In this document: positions 6,597 to 11,847 of the stretch, in pieces
How the letters are laid out: every line of letters begins with the position of its first letter
How positions within the stretch are numbered: position 1 is the first letter of the stretch
Assembly: GCA_964502775.1 (NCBI GenBank)
Contig: CAZCYE010000051.1
Coordinates: 1 to 11,847, forward strand
Reading direction: 5' to 3'
DNA from: CAZCYE01 sp964502775
GTDB lineage: Bacteria; Actinomycetota; Acidimicrobiia; IMCC26256; PALSA-555
Length of the DNA: 11,847 nucleotides
The notes under the pieces: model-generated
What the model was told of the DNA's origin: nothing
What the model saw: only the letters and a program-made list of their open reading frames with translations
Database searches by the model: none
Translations under genes and position numbers: made by a program

Positions 6597-7504
6597 ACGA
6601 GCTCACCCGGGCCGGGCGGCTGCGGCGTGTGCGGGCCACCGCGTACCCCAAGCTCACGCTGTCGCTGTCGGTGCTCTCGTTGCGCGATGACGGGTACCAC
6701 GAGTTGGAGGCGCTGGCCACGTCGATCAGCGATCCCCACGACGTGTTGGAGGTGGAGGCGGTGCCGCACCCCGGCGGGCTCACGTTCGCGATCGCGGGAG
6801 AGGTGGAGCACGTGCCCCCCGGCACCGACAACCTCGCCGCACGCGCCACCGAGGACCTGCTCATCGAGGCGGGTCGTTCCGGTCACGGTGTGACCATGAC
6901 GCTGCGCAAGAAGATCGCGGCCGGCGCCGGTCTCGGCGGCGGATCGGCCGACGCGGCCGGCGCGCTGGTCGCGGTGCGCCGCCTCCTCGACATCGACCTC
7001 GACGACGACGAGCTGTCCCGCATCGGTGCCGGCCTCGGCTCCGACGTCCCGTTCTGCCTCGCGGGTGGCGCGGCGTGGATGCGAGGCCGCGGTGAGGTGC
7101 TCGAGCCGGTCACGTTGGGCGCGGTCTCGTTCCTCGTTGCGATCCCGCCGTTCCGGCTGTCTACGTCCGCCGTGTACCAGGCATGGGACGACCTCGGCAG
7201 GCGACGCGCCGCGCGGCGGCTGCAGGCGCCCAGTGGCGTCGCGCATCTCCTCGATTCGCTGGGCAACGACCTCGAGCGTGCTGCCGAAGTGGTGGAACCC
7301 CAGCTGCGCGCCTTCCGTGAGGCGCTCGAGCAGGCCGCGGGCGCGCCGGCGCTACTCGCGGGGAGCGGCTCGGCGTACGTGGTGCCGATCGAACCCGTCT
7401 CGACCCGCGCGCTGGCGGGTATGGCCCGTCGGGTGGGTCGGGCGTTGCGGGTGCCGGTGGTGGGCGCGGGCCTCACCACCCAGGGTGTCCGGCTCAGCGC
7501 CTGA
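6593..7504 (+). CDS. ispE: 4-diphosphocytidyl-2-C-methyl-D-erythritol kinase
   Basis: This 303-residue GHMP-family kinase phosphorylates 4-diphosphocytidyl-2-C-methyl-D-erythritol with ATP. It is the fourth step of the non-mevalonate pathway to isoprenoids, hence to undecaprenyl carriers and quinones. The N-terminal AYPKLTLSLSV (residues 17-27) contains K20, aligned with the catalytic Lys, followed by DDGYHELEALATSI. The ATP-binding GHMP motif is AGAGLGGGSADAAG at 110-123. D151 in GSDVPF aligns with the catalytic Asp. ALLAGSGSAYV at 253-263 is the third kinase motif. The first motif (PKLTLSL) is a little divergent from the common AKINLxL. The start is the GTG overlapping the ksgA stop; the ksgA-ispE linkage is typical of actinobacteria. 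Confidence 0.95.
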   Translation: MNELTRAGRLRRVRATAYPKLTLSLSVLSLRDDGYHELEALATSISDPHDVLEVEAVPHPGGLTFAIAGEVEHVPPGTDNLAARATEDLLIEAGRSGHGVTMTLRKKIAAGAGLGGGSADAAGALVAVRRLLDIDLDDDELSRIGAGLGSDVPFCLAGGAAWMRGRGEVLEPVTLGAVSFLVAIPPFRLSTSAVYQAWDDLGRRRAARRLQAPSGVAHLLDSLGNDLERAAEVVEPQLRAFREALEQAAGAPALLAGSGSAYVVPIEPVSTRALAGMARRVGRALRVPVVGAGLTTQGVRLSA

Positions 7505-7555
7505 GCGAGGGGGCAAGCGGCCCGGCCGCGCCGCCGCCGAGAGCGGAGAGCTGAG

Positions 7556-7657
7556 TCAGCGTCCCTGCTGTCGGCGCTGCCAACGGGTCTTCTTCAAGAG
7601 CTTCTTGTGCTTCTTCTTCCGCATGCGCTTACGGCGCTTCTTGATCAGCGAACCCAT
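7556..7657 (-). CDS. Small ribosomal subunit protein bS22 (AURKAIP1/COX24-domain protein)
   Basis: This 33-residue, very basic peptide starts [20 protein letters not shown] and ends [13 protein letters not shown]. It matches my memory of the mycobacterial bS22 ribosomal protein ([20 protein letters not shown]...), which was first seen in mycobacterial ribosome structures near the decoding centre and carries the mitochondrial AURKAIP1/COX24 signature. The ATG is at 7657-7655 and the TGA at 7558-7556, reading on the minus strand. Lys/Arg codons fill about half the frame. No Shine-Dalgarno sequence lies in the few bases before the ATG; the promoter elements at 7669-7697 imply a leader of only a few bases. 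It is the only minus-strand gene in the window. The protein is too short for most ORF callers, but the sequence identity is distinctive. Confidence 0.93.
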   Translation of the reverse strand: [33 protein letters not shown]

Positions 7658-7668
7658 GGCAGAGCGGC

Positions 7669-7697
7669 ACGGTAGTCGTACCCGCGCGTGGTGTCAT
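7669..7697 (-). promoter_or_regulatory. Promoter for bS22
   Basis: On the minus strand ATGACA (7697-7692) matches the TTGACA -35 consensus at five of six positions. TACCGT (7674-7669) fits the TANNNT -10 pattern, and the spacer is exactly 17 bp. Transcription would begin near 7662, so the bS22 mRNA would have a leader of roughly 5 nt or less. This is the best-looking promoter in the window. Confidence 0.6.
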
Positions 7698-7764
7698 ATC
7701 GGGCGCCGAGCCCGTACTCGCTGCGGGTGTGCCAACGCGGCGCGGTCCGTGGCCGGTCGGGGGC

Positions 7765-7770
7765 TAGGGT
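7765..7770 (+). promoter_or_regulatory. -10-like element upstream of tRNA-Gln
   Basis: TAGGGT fits TANNNT and ends 13 nt before the first base of the mature tRNA, leaving room for a short 5' leader removed by RNase P. No clear -35 is found 17-18 bp upstream, so the call rests on position and the hexamer alone. Confidence 0.3.
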
Positions 7771-7783
7771 CGATCCGAGACGG

Positions 7784-7854
7784 TCGGGGGTGGTGTAACG
7801 GCAGCACGGGGTCCTTTGGAGTCCCAAGTCGAGGTTCGAAACCTCGCCCCCGAG
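7784..7854 (+). tRNA. tRNA-Gln (anticodon UUG)
   Basis: The sequence folds as a 71-nt tRNA. The acceptor stem pairs TCGGGGG with CCCCCGA perfectly, and G73 is the discriminator base. The D arm GTGT-AACGGCA-GCAC is typical of tRNA-Gln. The anticodon loop CTTTGGA (7814-7820) contains U33 and anticodon TTG at 7816-7818. The T arm CGAGG-TTCGAAA-CCTCG is perfect. The variable loop is four bases (AAGT). CCA is not encoded (CGA follows), so it must be added after transcription. The anticodon stem has a U30-U40 mismatch (7812 and 7822) flanked by C31-G39 and three G-C pairs. It would read CAA, and CAG by wobble. Confidence 0.92.
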
Positions 7855-7923
7855 CGACGGTGACGCCACCCCGACGACGACCGAGCCGACGAAAACCCAG
7901 GCGATGACGAGCCAGGTGACGAC

Positions 7924-7930
7924 GAGGAGG
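7924..7930 (+). promoter_or_regulatory. Ribosome binding site that decides the glmU start
   Basis: GAGGAGG is a strong Shine-Dalgarno sequence 8 nt before ATG 7939. A GTG at 7930 is in frame, but its first base is the last base of this site, so it cannot use it. ATG 7939 is therefore the start. Confidence 0.8.
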
Positions 7931-7938
7931 TGAGCGCC

Positions 7939-9417
7939 ATGGCCTACCGACCACTCTCGGCCATCGTGCTCGCCGCGGGCGAAGGCACCCGGATGCGGTC
8001 ACCGGAGCCGAAGGTGCTGCACCCGCTGTGTGGCCGCCCGATGGTGCTGCACGTGCTCGACCGGCTGGTGGAGCTTCCCTTGGCGCGGGTGGTGGTGGTC
8101 GTGGGCCACGGCGCCGAGCCGGTGGCCAAGACGGTCCAGGAGCAGCTCGTCACCGAGATCCCGGTCGAGTTCGTGGAGCAGCGTGTGCCCCGCGGCACCG
8201 GTGACGCCACGAGCGTCGGGCTCACCGCGAGCGGGTTCGACCTCGACGGTGATGACGACGTGCTGGTGCTGAGCGGTGACACCCCGCTGCTCGAGGCCGA
8301 GACGCTGGCCGCGCTCGCCACCGAGCACCGTCTGGCCGACGCCGCCGCGACCCTGCTCGTGGCCGAGCTCGACGACCCCAGCGGCTACGGCCGGATCGTG
8401 CGCGACGACCGGGGCAACGTGGACCGCATCGTGGAGCACGGCGATGCCAACGAGGCCGAGGCCCAGATCCGCGAGGTCAACGCGTCCATCTACTGCTTCC
8501 GGCGCGGCCTGCTCGCTCCGGCCCTGCGCCGGCTGCGCCCCGAGAACTCCCAGGGCGAGTACTACCTGACCGACGTGGTGAAGGTGCTGCGCGCCGCCGG
8601 CCATGAAGTGCTCGCCGTCGGCGCCGACGACGAGGCGGAGATTCTCGGTGTCAACGACCGGTCCCAGCTCGCCGCGGCCGAGGCCGTCCTCCGGCGCCGG
8701 ATCAACGACGCGTGGATGCGCGCCGGGGTGTCGATGACCGATCCGGCGCGTACCTACGTGGACGCGTCGGTGGAGCTCGCACCCGACGTGCGCCTGCTCC
8801 CGGGCACGATGCTCGAGGGCCGCACCGTGGTGGGCGCCGGCTCGGTGATCGGTCCCGACACCCGTCTCGTCGACACGATCGTGGGCGGGGGCGCAGTCGT
8901 GGCCCAGACCGTCGCCCGCGAGTCCGAGATCGGCGATCGCGCCACCGTCGGCCCGTGGGCATCGTTGCGGGCCGGTACCCATCTCGCGCCGGGCGCGCAC
9001 GTGGGAACGTTCGTGGAGACCAAGAACGCCGAGATCGGTGAGGGCGCCAAGGTCGGTCACCTCGCGTACATCGGCGACGCCGACATCGGGCCGGGGGCCA
9101 ACATCGGCGCGGGCACGATCACGGCCAACTACGACGGGAAGCGCAAGCACCACACGTCGGTCGGAGCGCGCGCCCACATCGGCTCCAACACGGTGCTCGT
9201 CGCGCCGGTGGAGGTGGGTGACGACGCCTACACCGGCGCCGGAGCCGTGGTGGCGAGCAACGTGCCTCCGGGCGCACTCGCCGTGGGGGTGCCGGCGCGC
9301 GTCGTGCAAGGTTGGGTGGCGGCCCGAGACGCCGCCGACGAGCCCCGAGGTCCCGACGACGATCCCCCGGTCGAACCCGACCGCGCCGATGGCTCCGACC
9401 TCCGCCGCGGTACCTGA
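7939..9417 (+). CDS. glmU: Bifunctional GlcNAc-1-phosphate uridyltransferase / GlcN-1-phosphate acetyltransferase
   Basis: This 492-residue bifunctional enzyme makes UDP-GlcNAc, the precursor of peptidoglycan. The N-terminal pyrophosphorylase domain (about 1-240) has LAAGEGTRM at residues 11-19 with K25 after it, PRGTGDA at 84-90, the metal-binding Asp of LSGDTP (D114), GYGRIVRD at 149-156, EVNASIYCF at 179-187 and GEYYLTDVV. The C-terminal left-handed beta-helix acetyltransferase domain is complete: hexapeptide repeats from about 275 onward, VGTFVETKNAEIG, KVGHLAYIGDADIG with H374 aligned to the catalytic His, and NIGAGTITANYDG. A 31-residue Asp/Pro/Arg-rich tail after GWVA looks disordered; mycobacterial GlmU also has a C-terminal extension. 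prs begins 18 nt downstream, so the two form an operon. Confidence 0.97.
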   Translation: MAYRPLSAIVLAAGEGTRMRSPEPKVLHPLCGRPMVLHVLDRLVELPLARVVVVVGHGAEPVAKTVQEQLVTEIPVEFVEQRVPRGTGDATSVGLTASGFDLDGDDDVLVLSGDTPLLEAETLAALATEHRLADAAATLLVAELDDPSGYGRIVRDDRGNVDRIVEHGDANEAEAQIREVNASIYCFRRGLLAPALRRLRPENSQGEYYLTDVVKVLRAAGHEVLAVGADDEAEILGVNDRSQLAAAEAVLRRRINDAWMRAGVSMTDPARTYVDASVELAPDVRLLPGTMLEGRTVVGAGSVIGPDTRLVDTIVGGGAVVAQTVARESEIGDRATVGPWASLRAGTHLAPGAHVGTFVETKNAEIGEGAKVGHLAYIGDADIGPGANIGAGTITANYDGKRKHHTSVGARAHIGSNTVLVAPVEVGDDAYTGAGAVVASNVPPGALAVGVPARVVQGWVAARDAADEPRGPDDDPPVEPDRADGSDLRRGT

Positions 9418-9435
9418 GCAGGAGCGATTTCCACG

Positions 9436-10419
9436 ATGGAGCTGGTGACCAAGAAGCGCATGATGCTCTTCTCGGGGCGCGGCAACGAGGAGCTGTCGGC
9501 CGAGATCGCCAAGGCCCTCGACGTGCCCCTCGGCCACGTGGTGCTGTCGTCGTTCGCCAACGGCGAGATCTACTGCCGCTACGGCGAGAGCATCCGGGGC
9601 GCCGACGTCTTCGTGATCCAGAGCCACTGCGATCCGATCAACGACCGGATCATGGAGCAGCTCATCATGATCGACGCGGCCAAGCGGGCCTCGGCCAAGC
9701 GCATCACCGCGGTCTGCCCGTTCTTCGCCTACGCCCGTCAGGACCGCAAGGCCGAGGGCCGTGAGCCCATCACCGCTCGGCTCGTGGCCGATCAGCTCAC
9801 CGTGGCCGGGGCCGACCGCGTCGTGACCGTGGACCTGCACACCGGGCAGATCCAGGGCTTCTTCGACATGCCCGTCGATCACCTCACCGCTGTCCCCGTG
9901 ATCGCCGCCCGCCTGGCCTCCATGGTCGGTCCCGAGGTGACGGTGGTCGCGCCCGACGCCGGTGGCGGCAAGCTCGCCCGGCGGTTCGCCAACCACCTCG
10001 CCGAGCTCGAGGTGTCGACCGAGCTCGCGTTCATCGACAAGCGTCGGCCCAAGGGCATGCACAACGTGGCCGAGGCGATCGAGGTGGTCGGCGACGTGGA
10101 GGGGCGCTCGTGCGTCATCGTCGACGACATGATCGACACCGCGGGCACGATCAGCGCGGCGGCCGCGTTGCTCCAGGCCCGGGGGGCTACCGACGTCATC
10201 CTCGCGGCCACGCACCCGGTGCTGTCGGGCCCGGCCATCGAACGCCTCCAGGCCGCCCCCGTGCGCGAGGTGCTGGTCACCAACACGTTGCCGATCCCCG
10301 ACGAGAAGCGTTGGGACGGCCTCACGGTGATCTCGATCGCGCCGATCATCGCCGAGGCCCTCGATGCGGTCTTCGAGGACACCAGCGTCAGCGAGATCTT
10401 CCGCGGGGACAACGTCTGA
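9436..10419 (+). CDS. prs: Ribose-phosphate pyrophosphokinase (PRPP synthetase)
   Basis: This 327-residue class I PRPP synthetase transfers pyrophosphate from ATP to ribose 5-phosphate. The product PRPP feeds purine, pyrimidine, NAD, His and Trp synthesis and, in actinobacteria, arabinan precursors. Seen in order: SFANGEIYCRYGESIRG at residues 39-55; ICPFF-like VCPFFAYARQDRK at 93-105, the flexible catalytic loop; TVDLHTGQIQGFF at 131-143 with the metal-binding His; VAPDAGGGKLAR at 171-182; and the PRPP-binding loop VIVDDMIDTAGT at 227-238. Length is normal (about 310-330). ATG 9436 has AGGAG 11 nt upstream; a second in-frame ATG at 9460 is possible but less likely. The short spacing after glmU is the classic glmU-prs linkage of Gram-positive bacteria. 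Confidence 0.97.
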   Translation: MELVTKKRMMLFSGRGNEELSAEIAKALDVPLGHVVLSSFANGEIYCRYGESIRGADVFVIQSHCDPINDRIMEQLIMIDAAKRASAKRITAVCPFFAYARQDRKAEGREPITARLVADQLTVAGADRVVTVDLHTGQIQGFFDMPVDHLTAVPVIAARLASMVGPEVTVVAPDAGGGKLARRFANHLAELEVSTELAFIDKRRPKGMHNVAEAIEVVGDVEGRSCVIVDDMIDTAGTISAAAALLQARGATDVILAATHPVLSGPAIERLQAAPVREVLVTNTLPIPDEKRWDGLTVISIAPIIAEALDAVFEDTSVSEIFRGDNV

Positions 10420-10495
10420 CGCCTCGGTGCGTGAGGGGGCAACCGTTGCCAGAGGGACGCCCAGCCATTGCTCGCGCCCTCGTGGGCCGCACGAC

Positions 10496-10525
10496 TTGGC
10501 CGGCTCGTCACCTGGCGACCACAAT
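10496..10525 (+). promoter_or_regulatory. Possible promoter for rplY-pth
   Basis: TTGGCC at 10496-10501 and CACAAT at 10520-10525 are 18 bp apart and each match the sigma-70-type consensus at four of six positions. A start near 10532 would leave a leader of about 33 nt containing two CTCGAG copies. The 145-nt gap after prs supports an independent promoter, but the hexamers are only moderate, and read-through from prs is possible. Confidence 0.3.
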
Positions 10526-10564
10526 GGTCCGTCCGGCACCCCCTCGAGGTCTCGAGTTCGCGCC

Positions 10565-11245
10565 ATGGCTGACGACATCCTTCTCATCGCCGAGCAACGC
10601 ACCGAGCGCGGCTCACGGCCGTCCGGGCGGCTGCGCCGAGCGGGCAAGGTGCCCGCGGTGGTCTACGGGCTCGGTGGCGACACGGTCGCAGTCACCGTGC
10701 CCGGCCACGAGCTCTCGCACATCCTCGCCGGTGGCGCGAACGTGCTCATCACCCTCGAGCTGGGCGGCGACCACCAGCTCGCGTTGGCCCGGCAGGTGCA
10801 GCGCCATCCCACGCGGGGCAGCCTCGTGCACGTCGACTTCGTGCGCGTCCGCACCGACGTTGCCGTCGCGGCCGAAGTGCCGCTCCACCTGCTCGGCGAG
10901 CCCGCAGGTGTGCGCGACGGCGGGGTGCTGGAGCAGCTCGTGTTCGCATTGCCTATCGAAGCCAAGCCCCAGGAGATCCCGGCCGTGATCGAGGCCGACG
11001 TGGCCCACCTCGACATCGGGGACCAGCTGCGCCTCAACGAGATCGCGCTCCCGCCGGGCGTGACCGCCACCGTCGAGCCCGACACCCTGGTCGCCCAGGT
11101 GGTGGCGCCACGGGTGGTCGAGGAGCCCGAGGAGCCCGTCGAGGGCGAGGCCGTGGAGGGTGAGGAGCCGGCCGAGGGCGAGGCGGCACCGGAGGCGGGT
11201 GCCGACGAGGCTGCCGCGACCGGCGGCGAGGCCGGCGGGGAGTAG
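10565..11245 (+). CDS. rplY: 50S ribosomal protein bL25, long CTC/TL5 type
   Basis: This 226-residue 5S rRNA-binding protein has two domains plus a tail. The N-terminal L25 domain (about 1-95) has RGSRPSGRLRRAGKVPAVVYG (split here: RGSRP at 15-19, LRRAGKVPAVVYG at 23-35) and RGSLVHVDFVRV at 84-95. The CTC/TL5 C-terminal beta domain (about 96-180) has EVPLHLLGEPAGVRDGGVL and LDIGDQLRL. Residues about 181-226 are a Glu/Ala/Gly-rich, strongly acidic tail, common in actinobacterial bL25 and probably disordered. ATG 10565 begins at the conserved region even though the frame is open upstream. GAGG at 10546-10549 is 15 nt away, so the ribosome site is poor. The gene ends in tandem stops TAGTAG. pth starts 6 nt after the first stop, a widely conserved pair. 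Confidence 0.94.
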   Translation: MADDILLIAEQRTERGSRPSGRLRRAGKVPAVVYGLGGDTVAVTVPGHELSHILAGGANVLITLELGGDHQLALARQVQRHPTRGSLVHVDFVRVRTDVAVAAEVPLHLLGEPAGVRDGGVLEQLVFALPIEAKPQEIPAVIEADVAHLDIGDQLRLNEIALPPGVTATVEPDTLVAQVVAPRVVEEPEEPVEGEAVEGEEPAEGEAAPEAGADEAAATGGEAGGE

Positions 11246-11251
11246 TAGCCG

Positions 11252-11847
11252 GTGCCGCGGCGGCGCCGGGGACAGCCGGCGCGCTGGGGCCGCTCGGTCG
11301 ACCTGCTCGTGGTCGGGCTCGGCAACCCGGACGACGAGTACGCGCATACGCGCCACAACGTGGGCGCGGACGCGATCGAGATCCTCGCTCGTCGCCACGC
11401 GGTCAAGTTGCGCCGCATCAAGGAGGTGCTCGCGCGCGCCGGAGAGGCGCGCCTGGGGGACCGCCGAGTGGCGCTGGCCCGACCTGAGCTCTGGATGAAC
11501 GACGCGGGCCTCGCGCTCCGCCTTCTCGTGCCTCACTACGGGGTCACGCCCGAGCAGGTCGTGGTGGTGCACGACGAGCTCGACCTTCCCGTGGGGACCG
11601 TGCGCGTGAAGGTGGGTGGCGGGATCGCGGGTCACCGCGGCCTGCGATCGATCGTTGGGCACCTGCACACCGAGGACTTCGTCCGGGTGCGCATCGGGAT
11701 CGGCAAGCCACCGTCGGCCGACCGCGGCGCCGATCACGTGCTCGAGCGCTTCTCCAAGCACGAGCAGGTCGACATCGACATCGCCATCCAGACCGCCGTG
11801 GACGCGGTGAACCTCATCATCGATCAGGGCGTCGACGCGGCCATGAA
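11252..11847 (+). CDS. pth: Peptidyl-tRNA hydrolase, 3' end outside window
   Basis: The frame is open to the window end, giving 198 residues of an enzyme usually about 190-205 long, so little is missing. Pth hydrolyses the ester of peptidyl-tRNA that drops off ribosomes, recycling tRNA. Family residues seen: N25 in VGLGNP, catalytic H35 in TRHNVG, N83 in ELWMNDAG and D108 in VVHDELDLP, then RVKVGGG and RVRIGIGKP. The position usually Asn in GGHNGL (E. coli N114) is Arg here (GHRGL, R129 at 11636-11638), and the KPxTYMN motif has become RPELWMN. GTG 11252 is the only start before the first conserved strand, giving a 15-residue Arg-rich leader. GGGGAG lies 9 nt upstream, inside the end of rplY. 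Identification is firm; activity with R129 is the open point. Confidence 0.95.
   Translation, partial: MPRRRRGQPARWGRSVDLLVVGLGNPDDEYAHTRHNVGADAIEILARRHAVKLRRIKEVLARAGEARLGDRRVALARPELWMNDAGLALRLLVPHYGVTPEQVVVVHDELDLPVGTVRVKVGGGIAGHRGLRSIVGHLHTEDFVRVRIGIGKPPSADRGADHVLERFSKHEQVDIDIAIQTAVDAVNLIIDQGVDAAM

Larger units (their letters stand above)
7505..7938. other. Intergenic region with bS22 and tRNA-Gln
   Basis: This stretch between ispE and glmU contains no large gene. It holds the minus-strand 33-codon bS22 gene, convergent with ispE across 51 nt; a 126-nt divergent spacer with promoter elements; tRNA-Gln; and an 84-nt glmU leader. I see no U-tract terminator in either the ispE/bS22 gap or after the tRNA. 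The ispE/bS22 gap has a short palindrome (GCGGCCCGGCCGC) that could form only a 4-bp stem. Confidence 0.7.

Noticed and set aside
10438..10450. GGCAACCGTTGCC palindrome in the prs-rplY gap as a terminator
   Set aside because: The arms meet around a single base, so RNA could form at most a 4-bp stem with a 5-nt loop, and there is no U tract.
7999..10647. An 882-codon open frame on the minus strand opposite glmU and prs
   Set aside because: It is a shadow of GC-rich codon bias: the opposite strand codes for two unmistakable full-length enzymes, and the antisense translation is His/Arg/Gly/Val-rich with no recognisable domain.
1..11847. Mobile element, CRISPR array, toxin-antitoxin or defence system
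   Set aside because: Nearly every base is accounted for by conserved housekeeping genes. I found no transposase, integrase, spaced repeat array, target-site duplication or compositional break.

Overview
This window is a very GC-rich chromosomal segment of housekeeping genes from an actinobacterium. Four things point there. The gene order is metG-tatD-rpf-ksgA-ispE followed by glmU-prs-rplY-pth. There is a resuscitation-promoting-factor-type cell-wall enzyme. A 33-residue bS22 ribosomal protein gene, typical of Actinobacteria, is present. GTG starts and GTGA stop/start overlaps are frequent. The overall look (short MetG with one zinc knuckle, RsmI with a C-terminal helical tail, divergent Rpf domain) fits a deep-branching class such as Acidimicrobiia, but that placement is inference. 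From memory, the same genes lie together in Mycobacterium tuberculosis (the Rv1003-Rv1018 neighbourhood), with other genes between them and the glmU-pth block facing the other way. Here all but one gene are on the + strand.

Layout. (1) 1-776: the 3' end of ychF, then a DUF192 gene 3 nt downstream. (2) 863-1711: rsmI, with a run of GTGAG micro-repeats in front of it. (3) 1804-4169: metG and tatD joined by a GTGA overlap. The pair has a -10-like element that would give a leaderless metG mRNA, and it is closed by a perfect 11-bp GC hairpin. (4) 4253-7504: rpf, ksgA and ispE, with a good promoter directly after that hairpin and a GTGA overlap between ksgA and ispE. (5) 7505-7938: a 434-nt stretch holding bS22 on the minus strand with its own promoter, and a divergent tRNA-Gln(UUG). 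(6) 7939-10419: glmU and prs, 18 nt apart. (7) 10565-11847: rplY and pth, 6 nt apart; pth runs off the window end.

The genes serve translation and envelope building. RsmI and KsgA both modify the decoding/3'-end region of 16S rRNA. MetG charges methionine, tRNA-Gln reads CAA, bL25 and bS22 are ribosomal proteins, Pth recycles peptidyl-tRNA, and YchF is a ribosome-associated ATPase. GlmU makes UDP-GlcNAc for peptidoglycan, IspE feeds isoprenoid (lipid carrier) synthesis, Prs makes PRPP, and the Rpf-like protein cleaves peptidoglycan.

I see no mobile element, CRISPR array, phage gene, defence island or convincing undescribed system. The points worth a second look are small: an in-frame duplication in the cytoplasmic part of the Rpf protein, an Arg in place of a conserved Asn in Pth, a U-U mismatch in the tRNA-Gln anticodon stem, the tiny bS22 gene with a near-leaderless promoter, and several regulatory-looking intergenic patterns.
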